DNA of 64,000 bases from Desulfogranum mediterraneum DSM 13871 (GCF_000429965.1 NZ_AUCW01000004.1:1-64000), one strand, 5' to 3'. Shown: positions 17,728-27,948, numbered from the stretch's first letter. Program-made: numbers and translations. The notes: generated by a model not told the origin, from the letters alone.

Positions 17728-19338
17728 TCAGAGGAGGCGCACCTCCCGTTGCGGATAGGGGATGTTCACCCCGGCCTCGTTAAAGCGCTTATAGATCTGC
17801 TTGCTGAGTTCATGGGTCAGTTTACCGCGCTCATGGGGTTGCTTGGCCCAGACCAGCAGCTCAAAGTCGATGGCAGAATCATTGAAACGACGCAGCCTCG
17901 CCCTGGGGGCAGGAGTGGCCATGACCAGGGGGTTGTTCCGGGCGGTATTGACCAGGATCGCCTCCACCTGATCCAGATCCGAGCCATAGGCAACCCCTAT
18001 CTTAATCCGCACCCGGAAATGCGAATAGGGGGCACTCTGATTGACGATCTTGACGTTGGTGATCACCGAGTTGGGGATGGTAATCAGGATATCGTCCCGG
18101 GTGAGCAGTCTGGTGGAACGCATCCCTACGGCCTTGACCTCTCCCCGTTCCCCGCTATCCAGGACGATATAGTCGCCGGCCTTGAAGGGACGATCCATGA
18201 GGATGGAAATCCCCCCGAAAAAGTTCGCCAGGGTCTCACGGGCGGCCAGGGCCACCGCCACCCCGGCGATACCGGCAGAGGCAAAGACCGCGCTCACCGG
18301 CAGCCCAAAGTAGCTGCCGGCCCGGTAAAACAGGAGAAAAACCAGACCAAAGGAGCCCATCCTGCAGAGCAGCTTGGTAAAATCGGCACTCAGGGTCTCT
18401 TCCTTGATATGACGTGAGGCAATGATCCCATGCATCACCACGTTGCCGGCCACCATGATCCCCCAGGCCAGAAAGAGGAGAAAACTCGCTCCCAGCCACA
18501 TGGTCGTCACAGTCAGCACCCTACCGGTGATATTGACCTGGGTATCGATAATGTATTCCGCCGTCCAGCAGATCGCCATGGCCAGCAGCGGGAAGAATAT
18601 TACGCCCAGATGCCAGCCGCCCTCCTGCCCCTTTCTCTTCCAGTGCAGGTAGGATCGTAGCAACAGGGCCAAGAGGGAAAGAGCTGCAAGGAGAATGAAG
18701 ATCATGCCAAACCATTGCCAGATGGCCTGGCCCAGGTAGCCTCGCCTCATCCAGTCGGGCAACTCACCGATCATGCCGTCCGGGATCATCCAGCCGGAGG
18801 AGTAGATATACTCCTCGTAAATACCCTGAACAGCGCCATCCCTGTAGGGCAGGTGCTGCACCTTGAGAAAGTATTCATCCAGATGGGCAAGGGTTTCCGG
18901 AGTAAACAGATAGGCCCCGACCCGTGGCCCGGCCGCAACCTTGGCAATCATGATTTCGGTATGGGGGAGGCGCCAGCGTACCAAGCCCTGCTTGTTGACC
19001 ATCTTCCGGTCCGGCACCTCTGCCATGGCAGGCAGGGTGAGACGATCCAGGATCTCGCGCAGACGCAAGATCGACTCCAGGCCGACATCGTTGGCAATGG
19101 AGGGAGCGACTTTGCTCAAATCAAAACAGTCGATGGCCCGCTCCCGTGCCGCAGTCAAGGCGCGGGGCCGGGTATCAGGGTCACGCATGGCCCTGGCATA
19201 ACGGTCGGAGTATTCCAGGAAACTTGCCAAGGTCGCCCGGGGACTTGAGGTGTCGGCCTGCTCCAGGGGGTAATCAACAGCTGCCGTAACAGGAGCGGCC
19301 AACATAAGTGTGAGGAGAAGAACAAGCCTTCGAATCAT
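17728..19338 (-). CDS. MscS family mechanosensitive channel with extended N-terminus
   Basis: A 536-residue inner-membrane protein. Signal peptide (MIRRLVLLLTLMLAAPVTAA), a periplasmic domain of about 200 residues, then helices near 225-250, 265-290, 305-330 and 350-372. The MscS core follows: pore helix with AGIAGVAVALAARETLANFFGG, the beta domain (FKAGDYIVLDSGERGEVKAVGMRSTRL) and the C-terminal mixed domain ending IPYPQREVRLL. It releases solutes on membrane tension during osmotic downshock. The start is placed at MIRRLVLL; the frame is open 76 codons upstream but that stretch is not protein-like. Single gene. Confidence 0.9.
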   Translation of the reverse strand: MIRRLVLLLTLMLAAPVTAAVDYPLEQADTSSPRATLASFLEYSDRYARAMRDPDTRPRALTAARERAIDCFDLSKVAPSIANDVGLESILRLREILDRLTLPAMAEVPDRKMVNKQGLVRWRLPHTEIMIAKVAAGPRVGAYLFTPETLAHLDEYFLKVQHLPYRDGAVQGIYEEYIYSSGWMIPDGMIGELPDWMRRGYLGQAIWQWFGMIFILLAALSLLALLLRSYLHWKRKGQEGGWHLGVIFFPLLAMAICWTAEYIIDTQVNITGRVLTVTTMWLGASFLLFLAWGIMVAGNVVMHGIIASRHIKEETLSADFTKLLCRMGSFGLVFLLFYRAGSYFGLPVSAVFASAGIAGVAVALAARETLANFFGGISILMDRPFKAGDYIVLDSGERGEVKAVGMRSTRLLTRDDILITIPNSVITNVKIVNQSAPYSHFRVRIKIGVAYGSDLDQVEAILVNTARNNPLVMATPAPRARLRRFNDSAIDFELLVWAKQPHERGKLTHELSKQIYKRFNEAGVNIPYPQREVRLL

Positions 19339-19879
19339 AAGAGGAGCCTTGGTTTTGGGTAAAAGGTAATCAATCCTGCTGCCTCGTTTACAGGGGGGCT
19401 TGCCTCGGTCCGGGCCGCAGAATCTGCAAAGAGCTCCCTGGTCTCTACCGGTGTACCCCCGGAAAAGCTCTCCACCCGAATACCCGGCGCAGCTGCTCCA
19501 GGAGAGCAGAGGTATTGATCCAGGCAGTATCAAGGTGGCCTCAAGCCATTGGTTCCATCTGCGCACCTTCAGCCGGACAATAATCCGTCGGCCCCTGCCC
19601 CGGACCGGTGCTGGGAAGCGTTCGCTCTCTCCCCTTGGCAGGACCGGCCTTTGGCCAATGGAGCGAAGCCATAATGTATCTCTTCCAGGCTGCTGTCAAG
19701 CAAAGAGTGATGGCGAGGTTCCTGCTTGTTATGGCAGGACAAAACCTTCCAAGACCTTGTTTTTAAAGACGCAGGGGGTATAATTTAGCAAGTGCAGGCG
19801 CTTTTCCAGATCGATAAGGCGTATCCTGGATCTCTCTCAGAGACCATCTCCGCCAATCTCCATTAGCTGAGGGTCTGAT
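19339..19879. other. Intergenic region between divergent MscS and ExeA-like genes
   Basis: About 540 bases between two divergent genes, so both promoters should lie here. No gene is convincing. A TATAAT-like AT-rich stretch occurs near 19777-19790. Confidence 0.4.
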
Positions 19880-21841
19880 ATGTACCTTTCATTCTATACC
19901 TTATCAGAGAAGCCCTTTACAATATCCACTGACCCACGCTTTCTCTGGTGCGGAGAAAAACATCAAGAGGCCCTGGCAAACCTCGAATATGGTCTGCTGG
20001 AATCCAACGGTTATGTGGTTCTGACAGGTGATGTCGGCACAGGCAAGACCACGATGGTGAACGCACTGATTGAGACCTTGGATGATAAGGTACTGCTTGC
20101 CAATATCAATAACCCCACCAACAACGCGCTCGATTTTTTCAATGTAGTTGCCAAGACCTACGATCCCGCGGTTGCGATATCCAGCAAGAGTGAATTCTTA
20201 TTTTTTATTACAGACTTCCTCAAAAAGGCCCATGCAAAAGGCAAAATCGTCCTGCTCATCATCGACGAGGCCCATCGCCTCTCCAAGGAGATCCTCGAGG
20301 AAATCCGCCTGCTCTCCAATATTGAGGACCAGGGCAGCAAACTGATCAATATCTTCTTTGTCGGCCAGAGTGAGTTTAAAGAACTCCTGCTCTGTCCCGA
20401 GTGCCGTGCGCTTCGTCAAAGGATTACCCTCTACTATGACATTGCCCCACTTTCCGCAGAAGAGACCGGCCAGTATATAGCACATCGCCTCAAGGTTGCC
20501 GGGGTCGAGGAGCAGCTCTTTACCCCAGGCGCTGTCCGCGAAATCCAGAACTTTTCCCGAGGCTATCCACGCCTCATCAATATAGTATGTGATCGCGCCC
20601 TGTTAACCGGCTATGTCAAGGAAGAGCCTACCATCGATGCTGCTCTTGTTCAGGAGTGCACGGCTGAACTCAGCTTTCTCGACCCAAAGGGAGCGTCCCC
20701 TCTCGCCCAAGGGCTGAACAGCTGCCTGAGTTGGGGACAGAGCCTGTTCAGCGGCTCAGCTGCGAAGAGGGCCAACTCAGCTGCGAACTACCTGCAAAAG
20801 GGTGAGGATCCCGGAAAAACAGGAACCAGTTCAATGCCGATTGGCCTGGTCGGTTTATTGATCCTGGTCCTGGTTGCCTGGGGACTTACCCTGCACCCGG
20901 AATCGCCGCTTCAAGGTAAGGGGACGGCAAGGGTTGAAAGCAGCGGACCTGCTCCTGAACCGAAACCAGGCAATCAGCCGGTCTCAGAGCCAGACAAGCT
21001 GCAGGCAAAGAAAAGATCCCCCCAAGCAGCAGCGCCCATAGCGATCCAGAACAAAAAGACAAAAGAGATCAGCCAGGGCTCCCCCAAGGCCTTGGAGAAG
21101 GAAGCCTCCATGGGGCACAGGGAGCCGGTTGCAGCCCCTGCTCCCTTAGGGGAACAGGCAGCGCCGGCTGAATCCCGGCCAAGGCCGGGGCAAGCCTTGA
21201 GCCCGGCCAGGTCGCCTGAAGTTCCGCCTCCTCCCCCTCCAGCGCCGGCCCGGCCGACAAAGCTGGAGCTGGCAACCACTGCGCTGGACGAAGATAATTT
21301 TCTGCTGGCGATGGAGTTGCTTGAAAGCCTGCACGGCCGCAATGGCCAACCTTCTCTACCAATAGGCAGACTCTATTCAAAAGCTCTTCTCGGCCGCGCC
21401 AGGCAACTTTTGCCCGGATCACCGGATGAGGCCAAACCCTTGCTGGCCAAGGCCGTAGAGGTGGATCCCGGTAACAGTGAGGCCCATTTTGCCCAAGGAA
21501 AACTCTACGCCCAATCCAAAGACTACGCCCTGGCAACGGCCGCCTACCAGAATACGATCCGGTTGAATCCAAACCTGGCCGACGCCTTCTTTAATCTTGG
21601 CCTTATTTACGCAGCAAACGGAAGCTACGCGCAAGCCGAGAAGCTGTTTGCGCGCGTGGTCGAGTTGAAACCCAGGTATCAGGATAAGGCACTCTTTAAT
21701 CTTGCCGTCATTCAAAAAAAACAAGACAAACACCAAGAGTGTCTGAAGAATCTGCAGAAGGCGGTGATCCTCAGGCCGGATAACCAAAAGGCCCGGAGTT
21801 ACCTGAAGCAACTCCTGGGAAGCGTGAAGGAGACCCGATAA
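19880..21841 (+). CDS. ExeA/GspA-type AAA ATPase fused to TPR domain
   Basis: A 653-residue protein. Residues 1-275 form an ExeA-type AAA ATPase: characteristic start YTLSEKPFTISTDPRFLW, Walker A GDVGTGKT (near 51-58), Walker B LLIIDEAH (near 124) and a sensor-like RLINIVCDRALL. One membrane helix lies at about 319-337, then a Pro/Ala-rich linker (340-455) and several TPR repeats (about 460-645). ExeA/GspA proteins help insert secretin or pilus complexes through the cell wall; here the usual peptidoglycan-binding domain is replaced by TPRs. The next gene is a LysM lipoprotein overlapping by one base (TAATG), which could supply the cell-wall contact. Target complex unknown. Confidence 0.88.
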   Translation: MYLSFYTLSEKPFTISTDPRFLWCGEKHQEALANLEYGLLESNGYVVLTGDVGTGKTTMVNALIETLDDKVLLANINNPTNNALDFFNVVAKTYDPAVAISSKSEFLFFITDFLKKAHAKGKIVLLIIDEAHRLSKEILEEIRLLSNIEDQGSKLINIFFVGQSEFKELLLCPECRALRQRITLYYDIAPLSAEETGQYIAHRLKVAGVEEQLFTPGAVREIQNFSRGYPRLINIVCDRALLTGYVKEEPTIDAALVQECTAELSFLDPKGASPLAQGLNSCLSWGQSLFSGSAAKRANSAANYLQKGEDPGKTGTSSMPIGLVGLLILVLVAWGLTLHPESPLQGKGTARVESSGPAPEPKPGNQPVSEPDKLQAKKRSPQAAAPIAIQNKKTKEISQGSPKALEKEASMGHREPVAAPAPLGEQAAPAESRPRPGQALSPARSPEVPPPPPPAPARPTKLELATTALDEDNFLLAMELLESLHGRNGQPSLPIGRLYSKALLGRARQLLPGSPDEAKPLLAKAVEVDPGNSEAHFAQGKLYAQSKDYALATAAYQNTIRLNPNLADAFFNLGLIYAANGSYAQAEKLFARVVELKPRYQDKALFNLAVIQKKQDKHQECLKNLQKAVILRPDNQKARSYLKQLLGSVKETR

Positions 21842-22374
21842 TGAATCCCACCAGAACGGCAGCTGTCCTTTGGATACTGGCTATCACCATATTCTGCTCA
21901 CCCGGCTGCAGCAGGATTCAACCTGTTACAACAGAAGCCCCCCTCCCCATGCCGCCTGATACAGCGGAGCAGGCATTGCCCCTGGCAGAGCCCCTGACAG
22001 AGCCTCAGGCAGCGTATTATACCCACACCATTCGCTGGCCCGGGGAAAACCTCATCCGGATCGCTCGTTGGTACACGGGTTCCGGCAAAAACTGGATACG
22101 CATCGTGGAGGCCAACCCAACGGTTGATCACAGACGACTGGAGATCGGTGAGCCTATTCTCATCCCCATGGAGCTCATCAAAAACAGGGAACCTATGCCT
22201 GCTGCTTATCGCATGCCGGTTTCTCCCCAAAAAAAGGAACCGTCACCTGCCCCGTCTCCGCAAACGTCTCCAAAAATCGTGGAAGATGAACTCTTTGGCC
22301 CAATCGATAGCCAGAGCGAGAGCAACGCTCCCAAAAGAAAAGATATTCCCCCTGCTCTGGAGACCATCGAGTAA
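21841..22374 (+). CDS. LysM domain lipoprotein
   Basis: A 177-residue lipoprotein. Signal sequence with lipobox-like FCSPGC (Cys near 20), then a short linker and a LysM-like domain (about 60-115: THTIRWPGENLIRIARWYTG, WIRIVEANPTVDHRRLEIGE, PILIPMEL). The C-terminal third is Pro/Ser/Lys-rich and probably disordered. LysM binds peptidoglycan N-acetylglucosamine. Its ATG shares a base with the stop of the ExeA-like ATPase gene, so the two are translationally coupled and probably work in the same envelope process. Confidence 0.82.
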   Translation: MNPTRTAAVLWILAITIFCSPGCSRIQPVTTEAPLPMPPDTAEQALPLAEPLTEPQAAYYTHTIRWPGENLIRIARWYTGSGKNWIRIVEANPTVDHRRLEIGEPILIPMELIKNREPMPAAYRMPVSPQKKEPSPAPSPQTSPKIVEDELFGPIDSQSESNAPKRKDIPPALETIE

Positions 22375-23023
22375 GGCAGCCTCTCTACCCGGCCTCCCGC
22401 TGCCAGGCTGTGGACAGCTTTGGCAGCTTTAATCGCGTATTCTTGCGTTTAAGACCCATGAATATGGAACCTTGCCCTAGATCCCCGGCAAAGAGGTGAA
22501 AGGTCTTTTTTTGGTAACGCCTTCTGCCTGATAGTTTTGCTGTTCCCCTCTGGGTGTCAATGTAAGTGAGACGCCTAAAAAGGTCGCTGCTTACAGCGGT
22601 GGAGAGCACCCCCTTCCGGATAGCCCAAATGTAGCCTCAAGGATGATTCATCCTTCCTCCGACACTGGATTCCCGCCTCCGCGGGAATGACGCCAACAAA
22701 ACAGCAAGGAGTTAGCAGCAGCCTCAAATCCCGCCTGGACGGCAGTGGCAGCCAAAGAAAGAATGAGCCAGGGAGGGGACAGGTCCTCGCTCCCCGTGCC
22801 TTGGGCAGCATCTGATAAACCCCAAAATAGGCGCTCTGCTCATTTCCCTTGATGTTTTGGGTTTACCTCCTTGCCCTGCAAGAAGGTCGTTGAGCGTTGC
22901 TCACCACAGCTGCACGCCTCTCCCCCTGACCTCTGCAGAGCGGTTTCCCCTTAAGAGCTGCGTTTCTGTACTCTGCCTGTCCGCCTTTCGCTTGTCCCTC
23001 CCCTGCTGGAAAACAGCAGACCC
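22375..23023. other. Intergenic region with one REP-like palindrome
   Basis: No gene recognised. At 22669-22688 lies ATTCCCGC-CTCC-GCGGGAAT, a copy of the short palindrome also found inside the duplicated repeats at 57.7-58.4 kb. The rest shows no structure I can name. Confidence 0.5.
22667..22691. repeat. REP-like palindromic repeat
   Basis: GGATTCCCGCNNNNGCGGGAATGAC type sequence. Related copies at 57706-57730, 57874-57898, 58157-58181 and 58325-58349. A common class of dispersed intergenic palindrome in Proteobacteria-like genomes. Confidence 0.65.
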
Positions 23024-23042
23024 ATATTGGTAGTACCAATAT
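23024..23042. promoter_or_regulatory. LldR/PdhR-type operator upstream of lldP
   Basis: ATATTGGTAGTACCAATAT contains a perfect ATTGGT-NNN-ACCAAT, the half-site arrangement bound by GntR/FadR-subfamily regulators of lactate and pyruvate genes (PdhR, LldR). It is 362 bases upstream of the lldP start. Neither GntR gene in the window is adjacent, so the cognate regulator may lie elsewhere. Confidence 0.6.
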
Positions 23043-23137
23043 CTTTTTCTTCTTTTTTGTTACTGTATCATCCAGGTCTTACCTATACCATTACGATTTA
23101 TCGGCATGTTACCACCTTAAAAACGACCACTGGGCCC

Positions 23138-23166
23138 TTGACATACCTATTTATTAAAGATACCAT
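23138..23166 (+). promoter_or_regulatory. Candidate sigma-70 promoter of lldP
   Basis: TTGACA (23138-23143), 17-base spacer, TACCAT (23161-23166). The start codon of lldP is 238 bases downstream. The -35 is perfect, the -10 is weak. Confidence 0.4.
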
Positions 23167-23403
23167 TGGCCTCAAAACTAGAGTGGCAAGCAGACAAAAA
23201 CGCCGACTGGACCAGTGGGGAGACCAATTTTCAGGGCCAGCGAAACCAGGCTGAGGGCTGTTTGCTAAACCAGGGAGTAAAGCTCTATCAACCCGAAGCC
23301 GAAAATCCGGCCAGAGGAGCTTGGCAGGCACCCCTGCGGTTGGTGACAGAGGCCAATGGACACCGCTTTTCAGTCACCGAAATCAACACAGATGAGGTAC
23401 TCT

Positions 23404-25095
23404 ATGTCAACGACCATCCAGGCCCTGCTTGCGGCAACTCCCATTATAATTGCCGCTATCCTTCTTCTTGGTGTGCACTGGTCCGCACGTCGCGCCATGC
23501 CCGTGGTGTATCTCACGGCTGCGGCCATTGCCCTCTTCTTCTGGGACATGAGCTTCAATCGGATCCTTGCCTCCACCCTCCAGGGGATGGTCGTCACCAT
23601 CGCCGTGCTCTGGATCATCTTTGGGGCCATCATGCTGCTCAACACCCTGCAGCGGTCCGGAGCCATCACAACCATCCGGGCCGGGTTTACCAACATCAGC
23701 CCGGACCGTCGAGTACAGGCGCTGATCATTGCCTGGTTGTTTGGTTGTTTCATCGAGGGTGCCTCGGGATTCGGCACACCGGCCGCCATCGCTGCACCCC
23801 TGCTGGTCGCCATCGGCTTCCCAGCCCTGGCAGCGGTCATGGTGGGGATGATGATCCAGTCTACCCCGGTTTCCTTTGGTGCGGTCGGCACCCCGATCCT
23901 GATTGGGATCAACAACGGCCTTGATCATGCGGTCTTGAGTGAACAGCTGCTCCAAGCAGGTTCATCCTGGGAGCTCTTCATCCGTCTCATCACCTCCGAG
24001 GTTGCCATCGGACATGCCATTGTCGGCACCCTGATGCCCCTGTTGATGGTCGTCATGCTCACCCGCTTTTTCGGTCGCAACAAGAGCTGGCGTGAAGGGC
24101 TGGCAATGCTCCCCTTTGCCCTCTTCACCGGCCTGGCATTTACGATCCCCTACGCCCTGACCGGCATCTTTCTGGGACCGGAGTTTCCCTCCATCGTCGG
24201 TGCCCTGGCAGGCCTCGCCATTGTCGTTCCTGCGGCACGACAGGGCTTCCTGGTCCCCAAGGAGAGCTGGGACTTTCCCCCGAGCAAGGATTGGCCCCAG
24301 GGATGGTTGGGCAACCTCACGCTCAAGGCACCCACTGCTGACGAGCGCAAGATCCCCCTTGCCCTTGCCTGGACGCCATATGTACTGGTGGCTGTCATCC
24401 TGGTCGCCAGCCGGGTCTTCCCCTCCTTTAAAGGTCTGCTCAAAGGGGTTTCCTTCGGCTTTGCCAACATCCTCGGCGAGGCCGGAGTCAGTGCCTCGGT
24501 TCAACCCCTCTATCTGCCAGGGGGGATTCTGCTCTTTGTCTGCCTGCTGACCCTCTTTCTCCACCGAATGAAACCTGCCCAACTGCTCGCTGCCGCTACC
24601 GATGCCGGCAAGACTTTGATCGGGGCTGGGTTTGTCCTGGTGTTCACCATCCCCATGGTCCGAATCCTGATCAACTCCGGGATCAATGGTGCAGACCTGG
24701 TTTCCATGCCCGTGGCCATGGCCAGCTTTGCCGCCGAGTCCTTTGGCTCTGTCTACCCGCTCCTGGCCCCGACCGTCGGCGCCCTGGGGGCCTTTATTGC
24801 CGGTTCCAATACCGTCAGCAACATGATGCTCAGCCAGTTCCAGTTTGAGGTGGCAGGGGCGCTCAGCGTCTCCGGTGCCATCCTGGTGGCACTCCAGGCC
24901 ATCGGAGCTGCTGCCGGAAACATGATTGCCATCCACAACGTGGTCGCAGCCTCTGCCACCGTAGGACTGCTTGGCCAGGAAGGCAAAACCCTGCGCATGA
25001 CGATTCTCCCCACCATCTATTATGTCTCTGCCGCCGGCGTCCTTGGCCTCATCGCCATCTATATCCTCGGCATAGGCGATCCACTGCTCAACTAA
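23404..25095 (+). CDS. lldP: L-lactate permease (LldP family)
   Basis: A 563-residue membrane protein with about 13 helices, the usual length of LldP/LctP permeases. Family signatures: [20 protein letters not shown] near residue 120, [18 protein letters not shown] near 155, and the C-terminal [20 protein letters not shown]. It imports lactate (also glycolate) with protons. The start at MSTTIQ has GAGGT nine bases upstream; a longer in-frame extension is possible but not family-like. With the D-lactate dehydrogenase at 58.5 kb it indicates lactate as an electron donor. Upstream lies an LldR/PdhR-type operator. Confidence 0.93.
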   Translation: MSTTIQALLAATPIIIAAILLLGVHWSARRAMPVVYLTAAAIALFFWDMSFNRILASTLQGMVVTIAVLWIIFGAIMLLNTLQRSGAITTIRAGFTNISPDRRVQALIIAWLFGCFIEGASGFGTPAAIAAPLLVAIGFPALAAVMVGMMIQSTPVSFGAVGTPILIGINNGLDHAVLSEQLLQAGSSWELFIRLITSEVAIGHAIVGTLMPLLMVVMLTRFFGRNKSWREGLAMLPFALFTGLAFTIPYALTGIFLGPEFPSIVGALAGLAIVVPAARQGFLVPKESWDFPPSKDWPQGWLGNLTLKAPTADERKIPLALAWTPYVLVAVILVASRVFPSFKGLLKGVSFGFANILGEAGVSASVQPLYLPGGILLFVCLLTLFLHRMKPAQLLAAATDAGKTLIGAGFVLVFTIPMVRILINSGINGADLVSMPVAMASFAAESFGSVYPLLAPTVGALGAFIAGSNTVSNMMLSQFQFEVAGALSVSGAILVALQAIGAAAGNMIAIHNVVAASATVGLLGQEGKTLRMTILPTIYYVSAAGVLGLIAIYILGIGDPLLN

Positions 25096-25324
25096 GCCCC
25101 CCTCCCTGGGCAGCCACATCTGGTGGCTGCCCCTCCCCTCTCTTTTCCCAGGATTCCGGCCTCCCGCCCAAGCAGCTCCCCCCGATTCTCTCCCAGCTCT
25201 CCAACCATAGCAAGGGTCCTCTTCCAGCCACAGACAGGGCAAGATGCGCCGGAGGCGCAGGAAACCCAGAGGCAAGGGATGCATGAAACCGGTTCGTGTA
25301 TATTGTCTTGAAATGAGAGTTGAG

Positions 25325-25464
25325 GGTACCTTGAAAAATTAGATTTTTCGATCAGGGTCAAGGCGCGAGATATATTTTATCGTAGGCATCTATTTGATAT
25401 TCCTAGGCTAAAATCTTGAGTGCAACGCCGAAATTGGAAGAAAAAACCTTTTTTCAAGGTGGCC
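25325..25464 (-). repeat. Dispersed 139-bp element, copy 2 (inverted)
   Basis: Runs from GGTACCTTGAAAAATTAG to TTTCAAGGTGGCC, the reverse complement of the copies at 35592-35730 and 63620-63758. Terminal sequences GGTACCTTGAAAAA and TTTTTTCAAGGTGGCC form imperfect inverted repeats. Located between lldP and a frameshifted lipoprotein gene. Confidence 0.85.
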
Positions 25465-25538
25465 TTGAGTAGCCCGGTCAGCGGCGGCAGCCAGGGCCAC
25501 CGTGGCCGGAAGATCGTTTTTTCGAGGAGGTCTCTATC

Positions 25539-26184
25539 ATGTCCCACCGCCTTGCTGGTACTCTTCCCATGGCCCTCACCCTCGTCCTGCTGTTTATCAT
25601 GAGCGGCTGTGCAGGATCAGGGGACGGCAAGAGGGATTCCCGCCGCCCCGCGGAGATGCAGCCGCTTCGGGTCCAGTCCAACGGACTGGTGGTGGTCCTG
25701 CACGACATCCTAGGACCAGAGCACAGGGAGAGCCTCATCCAGGACCCTGGTTGGCGTGAATATATCCTGGCCATCGACAATCTCCACCCTGCGGCCTGCA
25801 CCATTCAAGATATCAAGATCCTGAACCGCTTTGGCCGCTATCTGGATTCCGCAACAGCCTATGAACAGATCACAACTCCTCCGGATGTGGAGAGTGAACT
25901 GGCAGGTGATCCCCTTTGGAGGGTCCCTGTTTGGCCTCCTCAGCAACGCTGCAACGGTCTCGGCCCAGAAAGAACGGCTCACGGCCCAGCGGGCCTTTAG
26001 CTTACGCATCCTCAACAAGGTCGAGCTCGCAGCAGGCGGTCGGGTGGTCGGCAGCGCCTTCTTACCAAAGATCCTCCAACCTTCGATCCTGGCAGTGGAC
26101 TACTCCCGCCAGGGCAGCCTGCATCGCCTTGAGATCCCTCTTCCCCTGCCCGGGACAGGCGGCCGCCAACCAGACCCGCCCTAA
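25539..26184 (+). pseudogene. Lipoprotein gene with a one-base frameshift
   Basis: The first frame begins with AGGAGGT and an ATG, encodes a lipoprotein signal (lipobox MSGC, Cys near 24) and about 125 residues of mature protein ending ELAGDP. Protein-like sequence then continues in the next frame from PFGGSLFGLLSNAA to a stop at 26182-26184. Removing one C from the CCCC run at 25911-25914 restores a single frame of about 214 residues (DP-FGG join). So either this is a recent pseudogene or the base is a sequencing error. The segment IQDIKILNRFGRYLDSATAYEQ and the second half are not assigned to a named family. The intact protein would be an outer-membrane lipoprotein. Confidence 0.7.
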
Positions 26185-26358
26185 ACCCGGCCACCCCGAT
26201 CCCCGACCACCCCGATCCCGGCCGGCCCGGATCAAGGGCCTGCCAGGGCCTAAAACAGGGGCAAGGCCTGGGGTCGGTCGTGCTGGGGACTCGATCGCAA
26301 GGGAAGAATCCGGAGAAGAGAGGAGACGGTGCTGAGCCCCGGAGAACGGCTGCCCTCG

Positions 26359-27870
26359 TCAACGGGGACTGTAGATCGGACAGGAGATCTTTTTAAACAT
26401 TCGGTAGGACTGATCGTTCCATCTTCGCGGCACGGGCATGCTCCCTGAATTATAGAAGATAGCAACCTGGTTGCCACCCCAGGTGAGCAGCTCTTCTCTG
26501 CCATCATTAAAGAGATCTATGACCAGCACGGCAGCTTCGTATGGATTGAAATCCCCCTTCCTGCTCTCCCCAACCCACTCCTGGGGATCATCCATCCTGC
26601 CGCCGCCAAATATCGGGGTAAGCGGCACCTGCTCAAGGGGAGAAACCACCCTGAGCCGTGGCCTCACCGCCCGATGACGGACAACCTTCATATGCCGCTC
26701 AACATAGAGCACCTCTGTGCCGGCCCTATGGTCCCATTCGACGGCCTGCACATATTCACCATCTCCATCCCAGCCAGGATGGACCCTCCAGCCCCGCCGC
26801 AGCAACTCTCCTTTGCAATTTAGAAGCCAATGATTATAGCCGTCTCCGTTTCTGACAAGAATTTCTTGTCCCTCGGAACCGGGATAGAAATCTCCCACGG
26901 CATGCTGATGAGGATGGCGGTTGCGATGCGGAGAATGGCTCTCCCAGATTTCTTTGCCCCCGGCACCGTAGCCATGGGCGATGATCGAGGGCTCGCCTGG
27001 AAGCGGATTATAGAGGCTGTAGACCGCTTCAAGCCCGGGTCTGCTCGGATCGATATCCCGGACCGTGAAGGCGTGGATACCGCGATTGTCGGTTCTACTG
27101 TTGGCATCGGCCAGCCAGAGAAGTTCGCCGTTTCCCCTTAGGGCGAGAGCGCCATGGAAGATTTCATCGCCCCTGCTCCCGTCCAGATCCGCCGTTTGCG
27201 GAGGCGGATACATAAACATTCCCTGGCTATGGACCGCCCTTCTCTGCTGCCACTCTAGCCTGGGACAGCCGCCTCGCAGATCAATGGACGCCAGCGACAC
27301 GGTCGGATCATAGGAGGCACTGGCAACAACGATGCGGGTCGCAGCCCCGTCTTGGTCGTCACCCCTTCGGGCCAGGAAGACATACATCCACCGTTCATCC
27401 CGGCTTAAGGCATAGCTATATTTCACCCTCCCGCTCCTGCCATCACGGACAAAGAGCGTCCTCCAGTCAGAGCCGATGTGCAAAAACTCAGTTGCACCAT
27501 CTCCGTCGGCATCCCCGACGTAGCCATAGGTGGTATAGTTCCAAAAAAAGTGGCCGGGATACTCCCAGTTGGTCCCTGCCTTGATATCCCATATCTTTCT
27601 GCCGCACACATCGTAGGCTGCGATCCTCTCTTTCGAGGAGATCACGTAGTCTGGCCAGCCGTCATTGTCCAGGTCACCCACGGCCGGCCTTCCGTTGAAA
27701 TCGATGGCAAAACTGTGGGCGCGAACCTCTCCTCCGGGCCCCTCAAAGGCAGCTGCCAGGCATTCCGGCAGAGGCGAGGGTTCCGGAGGGATCGCTTCAG
27801 AGCGGGCTGCAGCGCACAAGAAGGTGAAGACAAGGAAGATGAAGAAGGTAGAGCGGAGTGTTTGCCGCAT
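26359..27870 (-). CDS. Secreted beta-propeller (FG-GAP/VCBS-like) protein
   Basis: A 503-residue exported protein. Signal peptide (MRQTLRSTFFIFLVFTFLCA, cleavage near ARS-EA). The mature part repeats FG-GAP/VCBS-type calcium-binding blades: AVGDLDNDGWPDYVISS, YVGDADGDGATEFLHIG, TADLDGSRGDEIFHGAL, VRDIDPSRPGLEAVYSL, IDLFNDGREELLTWGG. These Asp-rich loops are also found in family 11 rhamnogalacturonan lyases, which this resembles in layout, but I cannot confirm catalytic residues. Start at MRQTL is chosen for its signal peptide and AAAGGA. It may bind or process an extracellular polysaccharide. Confidence 0.75.
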   Translation of the reverse strand: MRQTLRSTFFIFLVFTFLCAAARSEAIPPEPSPLPECLAAAFEGPGGEVRAHSFAIDFNGRPAVGDLDNDGWPDYVISSKERIAAYDVCGRKIWDIKAGTNWEYPGHFFWNYTTYGYVGDADGDGATEFLHIGSDWRTLFVRDGRSGRVKYSYALSRDERWMYVFLARRGDDQDGAATRIVVASASYDPTVSLASIDLRGGCPRLEWQQRRAVHSQGMFMYPPPQTADLDGSRGDEIFHGALALRGNGELLWLADANSRTDNRGIHAFTVRDIDPSRPGLEAVYSLYNPLPGEPSIIAHGYGAGGKEIWESHSPHRNRHPHQHAVGDFYPGSEGQEILVRNGDGYNHWLLNCKGELLRRGWRVHPGWDGDGEYVQAVEWDHRAGTEVLYVERHMKVVRHRAVRPRLRVVSPLEQVPLTPIFGGGRMDDPQEWVGESRKGDFNPYEAAVLVIDLFNDGREELLTWGGNQVAIFYNSGSMPVPRRWNDQSYRMFKKISCPIYSPR

Positions 27871-27948
27871 AGTCCTTTCGCCGGAGTAGAGGGAAGTGGG
27901 AAGGGGCATGGGAAAGCGGCCTCCAGGCCAGGGGGAGATTAGCTGCCC

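Noticed and set aside
23962-25284. Long minus-strand open frame opposite lldP
   Set aside because: Antisense shadow of the permease gene; highly biased composition, no start signal.
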